Under the pieces are notes generated by a model. It was not told where the DNA came from. It made no database searches and saw only the letters and a program-made list of their open reading frames with translations. Below, piece by piece: positions 38,186 to 49,800 of a DNA stretch of 64,000 bases (positions are counted from its first letter, which is position 1; the number at the start of each line of letters is the position of its first letter). The translations under genes were made by a program, and so were the position numbers. The stretch is from Anthonomus grandis grandis (lineage: Eukaryota; Arthropoda; Insecta; Coleoptera; Curculionidae), in NCBI RefSeq assembly GCF_022605725.1, contig NC_065556.1, forward strand, positions 26,085,140 through 26,149,139, read 5' to 3'.

Positions 38186-38367
38186 TTTGACCCTTACGTG
38201 CTAAGTTCAGAACACCACATAATTACTTATGTTTATATTGCCCAATATGCTATTCTAAACACTTTTGTTTTTTTTTAAATTTAAATTTAAATTATTTCTA
38301 AATAATTTTACCTTAAATTAGGAATTTATTTCTTATTAAAAGAGGCTACGATTAAATCTCACTTACC

Positions 38368-38403
38368 CTCGCCCCTGTCCCGGAAATCGTTCCGGAGGGC
38401 GAG
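38368..38403. other. Second hairpin in GC-rich island, next to a donor-like site
   Basis: CTCGCCC and GGGCGAG are perfect 7-nt arms, and inside them a second stem pairs CCGGAA with TTCCGG, one base bulged. On the minus strand the sequence is followed directly by GGTAAGTGAG, a good splice donor. It lies 180 bp from the hairpin at 38122. No matching acceptor was found upstream on the minus strand. Confidence 0.35.
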
Positions 38404-38519
38404 TTTTAGTTTTTTTTACAAAAATTAGTTGACCAATTGACACTCATGTTGATTTATTTATTTTTTTTTAATTTAATCTAAAATTCCACTTGTTAAATTT
38501 GTCCCAAAATATTTTTAAT

Positions 38520-38720
38520 TAAAATATGGTCGCTTTGTTTTGTTTCAACTTAAGCCCCGAGAGAGTACAATGGAACGTTTTTATAAACCAAACGACGGTC
38601 AAAGACATTCTGACCAATCAGAGATCGCGATGTTCCGTTCAGTCCCCCGTCCGACCAGGTCGTTCTATTGAGTCAGACTGTTTAAGCTTTCTGGTTGGTC
38701 ATTTATAGCAAACAGGCGGA
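38520..38720. promoter_or_regulatory. CCAAT-box and AP-1-like motifs in a GC-richer stretch
   Basis: GACCAATCAGAG (about 38618) is a good CCAAT box and TGAGTCA (about 38670) an AP-1-type site. The stretch is clearly less AT-rich than its surroundings. It borders the tandem block on its right, and part of it (CCGTTCAGTCC at 38634) is a reversed copy of that block's end motif. There is no proof of transcription. Confidence 0.25.
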
Positions 38721-40050
38721 GGAAGAACTGAACGGACTGAAGTTTTCAGTCATTTCTTTGGTTTTTTGAAAGCGAGTAGCAACTGCAGATTTAATCATTG
38801 GGAGGGGTCCGATGGAGGACTAAACGGTGCACACATAGCTGTACAATTTCTTGGACAGTCATTTTTTTCTAAGCCTTTTTACAGGCAGTTAAGTTAACCC
38901 GAATTTCTTCTTCTTTAATATTATCAACTACTTGGAAGAAGTGATTGAATTCTTCTTGTACAGGCTCTTTATTCTCTCCTAATTCCTCCATATTCGCTTT
39001 CTCTCTCTTTTAAACCAAATTCGCAGATTTTTGATTTTCTAAGACTTTAGAGCCCACCCAAAGGTCGGATGGAGGACTGAACGGTTCATACCTGGCCATC
39101 TCAAAATGTAAATTTTAATCTAGCGTGCGGTGACTATGTTAAAACAGGACACTAGACTTTGAAAAATTTATTGGACAGTCTTTTGTTTTTTTCTAAGCCT
39201 ACTTACAGGCAGTTGAATAAACTTGGAGTTCTTCTTCTTTAATAACATCAACTGCCTAGAAGAAGTTCTTGATTTTTTCTTTACAGGCAGTTGCTTTGCT
39301 AAAACTCTGACTTCTTTCTTAACATCATCAACTGCCTGGAAGAAATTATTGATTTTTTCTTTTACAGGCTCTCGAGTCACTTTGACACAAAGTTGTCCTT
39401 CATTTTCTACAGCTCAACTCCTCCATAGCCGCTCTCTCTCTATTTTAAACCAAATTCACAGATTTTTTATTTTCTAAGAATTTAGATTCCATTCGGAGGT
39501 CGGATGGAGGATTGAACGGTTCACACCATGTTTGTCTCAAAATATTTAAATTTTAATCTAGCGTGACGTGACTAGGCTTGAAAAAATTTTATTGGACTGT
39601 CATTTGTTTTTTTCTAAGCCTACTTGCAGGCAGTTGAGTTAACTTGGAGTTCTTCTTCTTCTTTAATGACGTCAACTGCCTGGAAGAAGTTATTGATTTT
39701 TTCTTTTACAAACAGTTGCTTTATTAAAGTCCTCACATCTTCCTCAAAATCATTAACTGCCTGGGAGAATTAAATTTTCCTTTTACAATCAATTGCTAGT
39801 TACTGAAGCATAGAGTTTTTTTTTTACAACTCAACTTATTTATATCCGCTTTCTCTATTTTAAGCCAAGTTCGTAGATTTTCGAATTTTTTTCCAAGACA
39901 AAATGCATGAATTCCTAATGACAAAAGGTAGAGCCGTTCAGTTCTACATCCGACCCATTCAGAAGTACACTTCAAAAACAGACCGAACGGAGGACTGAAC
40001 GCTCTCACTCCTCGCCTTTGAATAAATAAGTCGGATCAAGGACTGAACGG
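38720..40050 (-). repeat. Tandem block of about 440-bp units with GGACTGAACGG ends
   Basis: The end motif (GGTCGGATGGAGGACTGAAC, degenerate in some copies) occurs near 38808, 39062, 39499, 39979 and 40029. Between these lie repeated segments with CAGGCAGTTGA...TCAACTGCCTG hairpins (for example 39207/39250 and 39629/39675). On the minus strand the units encode related peptides (NFFQAVDDVKKE, FFQAVDVIKEEE). A reversed end motif sits at 38634 and another at 39928, so the block may be a fold-back or TIR transposon that has tandemly expanded. Confidence 0.65.
38869..38991 (-). CDS. 40-residue acidic ORF within the tandem block (hypothetical)
   Basis: It starts MEELGENKEPVQEEFNHFFQ and ends ...NLTACKKA, 40 residues then TAG. 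Related but broken versions lie in the next units at about 39168-39420 (early stop after the ATG, then EPVKEKINNFFQAVDDVKKE) and about 39630-39850. Conservation of the peptide pattern between units suggests that the ancestor was coding, perhaps the first exon of a transposon or duplicated host gene. I do not recognise the family. The present copy may be a relic. Confidence 0.35.
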   Translation of the reverse strand: MEELGENKEPVQEEFNHFFQVVDNIKEEEIRVNLTACKKA

Positions 40051-40059
40051 TGATCTGCA

Positions 40060-40910
40060 CTTGCGCAAACGCTAATTTGAATAATTTTGGTCCTTTTGAT
40101 TTATAAAAAACGTTACACCGTTTAAAATCGACATTTCTGTACCCTAAAAACGACTTTTCGTTGTATTGAAATTAAATTCGATCGGATCTTATTATGTGGT
40201 AAATCGAACAAATTTGACCAAACCAAGTGGAATTATTCGGGATCGACTTAAGAGGAAAATATATCGAGCGTAAAATACATAGGGCTGGTATAGAAAATTG
40301 TTTCTTCTGGCCGCCCTGTATATTTATCGTCTTTCGTTTCTCGTGATATTTTACAGTAAATCTTTCCCGTTTAAAATATACACTGCTAAGTAAGTAATGC
40401 TCTTGACAACTCTATAGTGCAAAATTGAAAATCTAACTAGGCTAAGGTGTTTTTTGCAGACTTTAATAATTAATTAAGAAAGACTTGTTGTTATCTTAGA
40501 GATCCTCGAAAGCCTAATACGACAGTTTCAAAAGGAAAATCTGCGTTTTTTTTTACATTTGGACTTTTTCTGGAGGAAGACACCAATTTGGATTTTTTTT
40601 TTGGGTTAATTTTAGTAAATGCGGCACTTTCTCTTGTTATTTTTTTTTATTTTGTTAGTCTTCGAAGCAAAAATTTATTTATTTTTTGATTTGTAACAGG
40701 AAAATTCGAATTTTTGAGGAAAACGAGAAGTTTTGATGAATTTTAACTCGTAAGTACTAAATGAAAAAAACCCCGCATGCTTGGGATATATTGCATATTG
40801 GAGTGTATACAAAATGAGAAAAATCAGAAAATTTTTATTTTTGTATTTTTTCTTAACAGTTAAATTGAGGAAATTGCCACTTTGTTTTTTTTTTAGCTGG
40901 AAAATTAAGG
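40060..40910. other. AT-rich spacer with a GGCCGCCCTGTATA repeat relic
   Basis: Mostly AT-rich unique sequence. At 40285-40330 TACATAGGGCTGGTATAG...GGCCGCCCTGTATATTTA resembles the ends of common insect MITEs. No coding signal. Confidence 0.3.
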
Positions 40911-40915
40911 AAATA

Positions 40916-42438
40916 CAGTGCCGGCCAAAAGTGGAGAAACTTTTAATATTTTTATTTTTTTCTTATTAAAACTAATTCGAAGTAATTGTAAATAATGTTT
41001 TGAAAACCAAAAATTGACAAAAATTAAAAACCAATAATTTATTACAAAATATGCAAACAAAATTTATTTTCTCTAAGGACAAAAATGGAGAAACTTTTTA
41101 TTTTTATGACATAATTATGTTATAATACAAAATGTAGATAAAAGCACACTAATACTTTGTGGCATAACCGTTATTCTTCACAACTTCACTTCACCGTCTT
41201 GGCATAGATTCAAGAAGATTGTGTATAATATCTCCGGAAATTTCACTCCATGCTTCTTTTAGGACTTGGAATAATTCGTCTTTATTTCGGAACTTATTCG
41301 GATTTTTTTGTCGAACTTTTTTGTCTAGGTGCTTCCACACGTTCTCGATGGGATCTAAATCTGGACTGTGAGCTTGCCACTTCAGAACATGAATTTGTTG
41401 AGAGGTTAGGAAATTTTTAACAATTTTAAAAGTGTGCTTGGGGTCGTTATCATGCTGGAATTTTTAAATTAACGGCAAATTATCCTCGGCGTAGGAAAGC
41501 ATATTATTCCCTAAGATGTTTAGATAATATTGGCTATTCATGATCCCATCTATTCTCACCAGTGGACCAACGCCATGCCCGGAAAACACATTACCGCCTC
41601 CATGTTTGATTGTGGGAACAGTGTACTTTAGGTTGAATTTTTCATTCTCGAGACGTCTAACCCATCTCGTACCATCTGACCCAAATAAATTGAACTTACT
41701 TTCATCTGACCATAAAACGTTTTTCCATTGATTATAGGCCCAATGTAAGTGTTCTTTTGCAAATCTTAAACGAATTTGTCTATTTTTCGTTGAAATGAAA
41801 GGTTTTTTTACCGGTCTCCTGGCTTTTAAGTTGGCGTCACATAAACGTCTTCGAATAGATCGAACTGAAAGGGAAATGCTGGGATATGCCTTTTTTATAT
41901 CTTCGGCGGAGAAAAATGGATTTCTTATACAACATCGTCTAATTAGCTTGTCAGTTGCAGATGTTGTTTTTTTGGGTCTACCTGGCTTAGAGATGCTGGC
42001 AGTAGTGCCTCTAGTTTGCCACAATTTGATTTGTTTACAAATGACACTTTTATGAAGATCAAGTTCTCTAGCGATTGTTACTTGTTTCACTCCCGCATTG
42101 TGTTTCTCAATTATAAATGTTTTTATTTGTTCAGATAAATTTATACCTCGAGGCATTTTAATACTAAATAGGCTTCTTCACAATCGAAAACGAACTGCTT
42201 CAAACGAGACCTATTTAATTTAAAATATTTAATACAAAAAGTTTCTCTATTTATGTCCTCAAGTAAAAAAAACATTGTTTACTATTTACATTCCTGTGAT
42301 AAATATTCAAACTGTTTTGGTATGAATTTATGGCTTAGACTAAGATAAACATTTTTAATACATAGTATCACAAAAATTTTTAATAGATTATTAAATTAGA
42401 AAATAAATTAAAAGTTTCTCTACTTTTGGCCGGCACTG
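40916..42438 (-). mobile_element. Complete Tc1-like element, 1523 bp, IR/DR ends, TA target duplication
   Basis: The ends are inverted repeats starting CAGTGCCGGCCAAAAGT, matching over about 33 bp with one mismatch, flanked by TA at 40914-40915 and 42439-42440. A second, subterminal copy of the core (TGGAGAAACTTTTT at about 41082-41098; complement at about 42236-42258) lies inside each end. That is the IR/DR layout of Tc1 elements such as Sleeping Beauty. It inserted at the left edge of a 300-bp tandem array. It carries one transposase gene, which is inactivated. Confidence 0.9.
41149..42156 (-). pseudogene. Tc1-type transposase (DD34E) with two nonsense codons
   Basis: It runs 336 codons from the ATG at 42156 to the TAG at 41149-41151, the usual length for Tc1 transposase. 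The paired helix-turn-helix region spans about residues 1-110 (IARELDLHKSVICKQIKLW, a GRPKKT hook). The catalytic region follows: SDESKF (first Asp), FQHDNDPKH (second Asp) and SPDLDPIENVW (Glu), with 34 residues between the second Asp and the Glu. The frame is broken by TAA at 41464-41466 and by TGA at 41191-41193, with no frameshift, so decay is light and the insertion looks fairly young. It is non-autonomous but has both ends. Confidence 0.9.
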
Positions 42439-42439
42439 T

Positions 42440-44890
42440 ACTTGTATGCTGGAGAGTATAAAAATACCATTAGTAAGTCTCTTAAGATCCTTGATACAGC
42501 ATTAGGCAAAAATTGCACTGTTTTGAGGTTCTTAGCTTCTATTATTGGAATTGAAAAAAAAACAAAAGAATTAGAAATTGTTTTTAATTTTAAAAGAATC
42601 TGTCTTTTTGAATTACACTGATTATTATTATTATTATTACGTTTTTTTTTTCTTGAAGGTACTATAGTCAAAAAGATCGAAAATGTCGGACTTTTTTGGA
42701 TTTTCAGCATTTTTTGAAAATCTCTGGAATTTAAAAAAAAATCCAGAGAAATAAGACGTTCTATTGAGTTTATATGAAAAAAAATTTAAAAAAATTAAAA
42801 ATCTGTCTTTTTGAAATAAATTTTTGTTAAAATTAGAAAGAAAACAGAGGAGTGAAAAAGTGTGTTTAATTTCTATGAAAAAATTGGAAAAAATGTAATT
42901 CTTCAAAAAATCTATCTTTTTGATATACACTGATTATTCTAACAATTTTTTTTGTTAAAGGTTCTATAGCCCAAAAAGATCGAATTTTTTAGCATTTTTT
43001 TTTTAATTTTTAATTTTAAAAAAATCTAGAGAAATGAGAAGTTTTAATGCATTTGAATGAAATAACAAAAAATACTAAAAATGTGTTATTTTGAAATACA
43101 TTAATTGTTATTTTTGTTGACTGTTTTTTTTTTAAATTGAAATTAGAAAGCAGTCAAAAATTGGATTTAATTTCAATAGAAAAATAAAACAATGGAAATT
43201 TTTTAAAAAATCTGTCTTTTTAAAATACACTAATTATTATTATTATTGTAATTACGATTTTTTATTCCGGAAGGTTCTCTAACCAAAAAGATCGAAAATG
43301 TCGCACTTTTTTGGATTTTTAGCATTTTTTGAAAATCTCTGGAATTTAAAAAAAAAATCCAGAGGAATGAGACATTGTATTGAGTTTGTATGAGAAAAAT
43401 TGAAAAAAAATTAAAAATCTGTCTTTTTGAAATACATTTTTGTTGAAAGTAGAAAGAAAACAGTGAACTGAGAAATTGTGAGACTTGACTTGAGAACTTG
43501 AATTTCAATGAAAAAATTTAATTTTTTAAAAAATCTGTCTTTGAGATACACTAATTATTTTTTTTTGTTCTATAGCCCACAAAGATTGAAATGATACTTT
43601 TTTAAATTTTTTAGTATTTTTTTCAAATCTCCTAATTCAAAAAAAATCCAAAGAAATGAGAAGTTGTATTGAATTTATATGAAATAAGTTAAAAAAAAAT
43701 AAAAATTTGTCTTTTTGAAATACATTTATTATTACATTTGTTGACTGTATGGTTTTTTTATGAAAATTAGAAAAAAAACACAAAGTCAAAAATTGAGATA
43801 CACTGATTATTATAACTACTACCATCCACTTGGAAATGTGAAGTATGTGAAGTAGGGTCAAGTGAGGGAAGTAGCCAAAGTGAGCGTACAAGAAAAAGAA
43901 GCCGTGTTGACGATATTCTGGATCAGGATTTTGCCAGTGAAATCAGCAATACCTTGCAGTTTTTGGTGGCAAAGACCAATGAGCTTACCGAAAAAGTAGA
44001 CATGTTACTAGTGGAAAATAAGAGCCTTAAGGATGAAATTGCATCATTAATGGGGATCAAAGTACCAACACCTGTTTTAACTAATGGGAAGCCAGGTACA
44101 TCGTATGCCAGTGCCTTAAATAACAGCAAGGTTTTGGTTGTAAAACAAAAAAAGGCAGAAAAAAACGTAAATCAAGTGAAGGAGGACATTAGAGGCAAGG
44201 GGAACCCAACGGATATAGGGGCGGGATTGTCATTAAGAAAAGCCACCAAGAACGGTCGAATTATAGTCAATTGTGGTAACGAAAAGGACCTTACCAGTAT
44301 TAGGACTGAAATACAGCAGAAAATGGGCAATAGGTACACTGTAGATGTGCCAAAAAATCTGGAAAATCCAAAAGAAAACAGAGAAATGAGAAATTGTATT
44401 TAATTTATATGAAATAAATGAAAAAATTATAAAAAATTAAAAATTTGTCTTTTTGAAATACATTTATTAGTACTTTTGTTGACTGTATGTTTTTTTTTAT
44501 GAAAATTAGAAAAAAAAGCAGAGAGTCAGAAATTGTGTTTAATTTGAATGAAAAATAACAATAATTTTTTTTTTTTTAAATCTGTCTTTTTGATACTCTG
44601 ATTATTTTTATTATTGTTATTATTATTATTATTATTAATATTTTTTTTTCTTGAAGGTTCCATAGCCAAAAAGATCGAAAATGTGACACTTTTTTGGATT
44701 TTTAGCATTTTTTGAAAATATCTAGAATTAAAAAAAATCCAGAGAAATGAGAAATTGTATTTAATTTGTATGAAATAAATGAAAAAATTATAAAAAATTA
44801 AAAATTTGTTTTTTTGAAATGCATTTATTATTACTATTATTACTATCATAATCATTATTATGATTAATATTGTTGATAATATAGATGATT
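42440..44890 (-). repeat. Tandem array, about 300-bp units, interrupted by a gag fragment
   Basis: The markers CAAAAAGATCGAAAATGTC (or variants) occur near 42668, 42971, 43286, 43577 and 44668. Each is followed by TTTTGGATTTTTAGCATTTTT, ATCCAGAGAAATGAGAA and AAATCTGTCTTTTTGAAATA, and each carries an ATT microsatellite. The step is 290-316 bp except where the gag fragment is inserted. The strand is arbitrary; open frames here are repeat products. Confidence 0.75.
43815..44385 (+). pseudogene. Non-LTR retrotransposon ORF1 (gag-like) fragment
   Basis: An open plus-strand frame reads WKCEVCE (end of a PHD-like zinc finger), a basic KRSRVDD stretch, a coiled coil (LVAKTNELTEKVDMLLVENK) and then LRKATKNGRIIVNCGNEKDL ... 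YTVDVPKNL. This is the pre-zinc-knuckle region of jockey/R1-type ORF1. It lacks an ATG start and the CCHC knuckles, and both ends run into the flanking array. The base composition (about 45% GC) stands out sharply. I found no sign of the matching reverse transcriptase nearby. Confidence 0.65.
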
Positions 44891-46840
44891 GACACACGGT
44901 TGATGGTGCTAGTGGTTTGATATCAACATTGAATTTCCCAGGAAAAAATTGGTGAGCATCCGATTTTTTTCCGAAAAATTCCATTAAAAATGTCGAAATT
45001 TTCGAATTAAAAAAAAATCGTAAAAATTCAAATAAGCCCATTGACAAGGTAAATTTCGAAATTCAAGTTTCACGAACTATTCTCCTAAGATCAAGGAATT
45101 TTTCTTAAAAATTAATATAAGCCCATCGACATGATACCCTCTCATTCAATGATGATTTCAGGATTCGGGTACCACTGGTATCTATAAATCTTTAAAGGTG
45201 AAACAAGGATTTTTGAAAATTCAGATAGATCCATCGACATGGCACTCATTTTTTACGCAGATTTTAATGGTGATACCACAGTTTAGGGACCACTAACTAT
45301 TCTACAAGGTCCAAAAAAAAAGTAATAAATTTGCATAAATTTTTTTTGTCAAATTTACGGTGGTGTCCTTTTGTCAATTTATTACAGTCAAAAAATTGTT
45401 GGCAATACTGATTTTTTGATTTTAAAAAAAAAGTCCAGATAGATGAGAAACTGTGTTAAAATTCAATGAAAAAATAAAAATGTTGAAAAATCTGCATTTT
45501 TGAAATACATCTTTTCTGGAAGCAAGAAATTTTGAAAATTGCACTTCTTTTATTGAAATTGGAAAAAAATCAAAATACGAAAAAAGAGAATCTTCAATTT
45601 ATATAAAATTTGAAAGAACCAGTCTTTTTAAAACATATTTTCGCTTTAAATTTAGTCCAAAAATTAAACTAATTTTGAAAATTTCAATTTTTTTTTTGGA
45701 TCTTAATTAACAGTTCCTAAAATAATTTTTACTTTCTTAATTAAGCGATATATCAAAGAGACCGTAAAATATTTTTCCCTAAAAAAAAATTAAAAAAGTG
45801 TAATATATGCATATTCTTTGACTCCTTCCACTATACAGCTTGTCCCAAGCAAGCAACACTAAATATAAATGTACTATTTGGCAACCTTCTCTAATAGTAA
45901 AAAATCCTTTACTTTAACAAAAAAATTCGTACGTACAGCAGTTGGCAACACCGACTGACGTAATAACACAAGTGTTTCTTACAGGTTTGCCAAATTTCAT
46001 ATTTTTCTTCACTAAATCATGATTTTTTGCTTCGAGACTAAAGCATTAAGGATTTTGCACCAATAGGGCAACTCGTGAAGCCCGTTTAGGAGCATTTTCT
46101 TCGAAAATCTATTTGAATTTACACAATTTTATTTAAAGACTTTTCGGCTACAGTACTCACTAAAATCTCCTAAACCTCCTCTACGTGTTACAGGTACCAT
46201 TGGTAAAAATTTCAAATTTAGGCCTCAAAAAGCTACTGATTGTGCACTTTTGTTTTTAAATATATCGTGTTTTAAATTAAAAACAAAAATCTACTCGAAT
46301 GCCCCAGACAAAACCTACTTGTTAAACTGATTTTTTACAAATTTTAATTACAAGACTCTTAAGACGAGGAAATATATGAATACAAATATAAACAATTTGT
46401 TTAGACACAAACAGCGAAACGATATTTATAAGTGTCTTAAATCTGTACAAACACTAAAAACTAAATAAACATTCGTAAAAACTCACTTACTAACTATAAC
46501 TAAAATCGAACTTCAGAACAGTGAGCCCTCACATACTGTAACGAAACTCCCGAAAAAAAATAAACAGTTTTTTTTTCTGCTTCTTCTATGGTTTAAATAT
46601 CACACCATTTGGTTTAACAGAATTTGTTTATTGCTAGAGCGTATCATTTAAATTCTAATTTTTTTTTTGTTACTACGTCCGAACTATGTGAAAATGCAAT
46701 TTGGAAGCTACCACTCCTAGACTAATATCAAATAAAACCCGACCAATTGTTTGGTTTTTCTGTGATTTCCGTTGGAGAAGAATATTCTGTAAAACATAAG
46801 GATTCATTAGAAATATACCGGGGTGAAGTAGTTTAAAATC
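44890..46840. other. AT-rich sequence with a minor repeat of about 100 bp
   Basis: Three loose copies of CCCAT(T/C)GACA(A/T)G lie near 45037, 45121 and 45231. Around 45400-45800 weaker relatives of the 42440-44890 array appear. The rest (45840-46840) is unique AT-rich sequence in which I recognise nothing. Confidence 0.35.
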
Positions 46841-46843
46841 GTC

Positions 46844-49800
46844 ATACAGGATGATTCATTTAGGAATATTGTATCTGTTGTGGAATGTTCAGATTTGGGA
46901 TCAAAGCCTTAAATTATTCAGTTAACTTACATAGATACAGAAGTTAAAAATTTTCAAGAGCACTTTTTCAGTATTGGTTTTAGGGGAAAATTCAGTTCAG
47001 AGCAAAATATGAAACGTTTTACTTTGAAGTATCCATAGATTCAAAATATATTCAGACTGGAAAACTTATCCAGAAGTAAAATTGGCGCAAAAGATTAAAA
47101 TCCAGGATATGGTTTTAATAGAGGAAAAATTAAAGAGTAATTTCACACCTTTAGAAGTGTTTAAATAATTAATTTCCTGAGCAAATCGTTTCATTTGAAC
47201 TAATTTAATGGTGGTTCTAAAAGAAATGTGTAACTCATGAACCGTTAACTCGTTTATTCACATTTTTTCAATTATTAAAGAATCTAGAGCAATTCCAATT
47301 TTTTTTTTTCATGTAACAAGGCCAATGAAAAATCCTTTGGATAAAATCCATGTGATACGTAATTTGCTGGATTCTACTCCGACAAGGAATTTGCAATTTG
47401 ACTAAATCTAAAGAGTATCAGAAACAGTATTATTTATCCTTGGAAAATTCAGTATATTTTCAGGATTGTTTTTCTCCTTGAAGAATTCACGAGTTGTGTA
47501 TACTGTTTTTTGCTTGGAAAATTTATTCATTTTCGGTTATTTCTAGGCGCTGGTTTATCCTTGGAAAATTCCAAAATTTAGTATATTGGAAAATTCACGA
47601 TGTTTTCAAGCTGACAATAGTGGTTTGCTCTTGAAAATGCAAAAATTCATGTTATTTTTTCCGGCTTATTATACTAGCTTGTACTTGGAAAATTCAAGTT
47701 GTTTGTATGCTTGCAATACTGGTGTGCCATTGAAAATGTGCAAATTTAGAATATTTCCAGGCTTGTAGTATTGGTATCCTTGTAAAATACAAATTATTGT
47801 ACTTTCAGGATTATTTTTCTCCTTTGAAAATTTATAATACTTTAAAGCTAATAATACTGGTATGTCCTTGAAAATTCAGAAATTCATAATATTTATTTCG
47901 GCTTGTGCTTGAAAAATGTATGAATTTTTAGATATTTCTAGGCCTCTTAGTACGATTGTATCCTTGGAATATTTAGGAATTCAGGTCTTATTGTAGTACT
48001 GATTTATCCTTAGAAAATGAAGAAATTTAAGAAATATTTATGAAAATTCATATTTTAAAGCTGATAATACTGGTATGTCCTTAAAAATTCAGAAATTCAT
48101 CATATTTTTTCCGGCTTGTAATACTGGTTTGTGCTTGGAAAATTTATGAATTTTAGGATATTCCCAGGTCTTTTAGGGCGTATTGTAGTACTGGTTTATC
48201 GTTGGAAAATGTAAAAATTTAATGTATTTTTAGGTCGATAGTATTATTTTAAAAATGAGATTCATAATTGAGTATTTCCAGGCTTATTTATGTTTGTAAA
48301 ATCCAGGGTGTGTCCAGGTTTGTTTATGCTTGGAAAATTTGAAAATTCTTGATTTTTTAAAGCTTTATAGATTTACATCTGGGAGGTGTATGAATTTATT
48401 GGTTACTTCCAGGAATTCTGATACTGGTTTATCCTTGGAAAATTTAGGAATTTAGGGTATTTTTAGGTCGACAGTATTATTCTAACAATGAGATCCATAA
48501 TTGGTTATATCCAGGCTTGTTAATCTTTGGAAAATGTAGGGTTTTTGCTTAGAAAATTTAAAAATTCTTGTTTATCCTCGAAAAATTTAGGAATTTAGGG
48601 TATTTTTAGGTCGACAATATTATTCTAACAATGAGATCCATAATTGGTTATATCCAGGTTTGTTAATCTTTGGAAAATGTAGGGTTATGCTTAGAAAATT
48701 TAAAAATTCTTGTTTTTTCGAATTTTGTAATACTGATTTATACCTGGAAAGTTTATTAATTTATTGGTTATTTTCAGGTATTCTAGTCTTGGTTTATCCT
48801 TTCAAAATTCAGAAATTCATGTTTTTTTCCAGGCGTACTAGTAGTTGTTTTATCCTTAGAAAATTTGGGAAATTAGGGTATTTTTTAGGTCGACAGGAGA
48901 TCCATAATTAGAGTTGTAGATCCATAACAGTACTTCCGAACTATTCGTTATCCTTAAAAAATTCAAGATATTTTAAAAATTATTCAACATATAATACTGA
49001 TTTGCCTTTAGAATATGTATAAATTGAGGATTTTTTCAGGATTGATTATACTTGGAAAATTTAATAATTTTTACTTATTTCCAAGCGAGTAATATTGATT
49101 TGTCTTTGAGAAAATTTATGAATCCAGAGGGTTTCCAGGTTTATTTATCCTTAGAATGTTTCGAAGCTGGCTCATGATTTTTTGCGGATTGTATACGGTT
49201 TTGATTCTGGGAAATTTAATAATTTTCAGTTATTTCTAGGCATTTTAGGTTTATCCTTGAAAAATTCAAAATCACACTTTTAAACTTGTAATTGGAAAAT
49301 TTATTAAAATTCAGTTATTTCCAATCTTCCAGGCTTGTTTATCCTTAACAAAATCAGAAATTCAGGGTGTTTTCCAGTTTGTTTATCCTTGGAAAATATA
49401 GATTCCAACCAATTTCATTATATCTATATCCATGGAATCTATATTCCAAATAAAAATGTATATATTTTCGGTTATTTCTAGGAGATGGTTTATCCTTGGA
49501 AAATTCCAAAATTCAGTATATTGGAAAATTCACGATGTTTTCGAGCTGACAATAGTGGTTTGCTCTTGAAAATGCAAAAATTCATATTATTTTTTCCGGC
49601 TTATTATACTAGCTTGTACTTGGAAAATTCAGCTTATTTGTATGCGTGCAATACTGGTGTGCCACTGAAAATGTGCAAATTTAGAATATTTCCAGGCTTG
49701 TAGTATTGGTATCCTTGGAAAATACAAATTATTGTACTTTCAGGATTATTTTTCTCCTTTGAAAATTTATACTTTAAAGCTGATAATACTGGTATGTCCT

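Noticed and set aside
41540..42055. Plus-strand frames over the Tc1 transposase
   Set aside because: They are shadows of the minus-strand transposase reading frame.
43954..44129. Minus-strand frame 43923-44129 opposite the gag fragment
   Set aside because: It is the antisense shadow of the plus-strand gag-like frame, which has recognisable motifs.
47586..49703. Two similar open frames that look like a gene duplication
   Set aside because: They arise from a duplicated block of the 55-75-bp tandem array, not from coding DNA.
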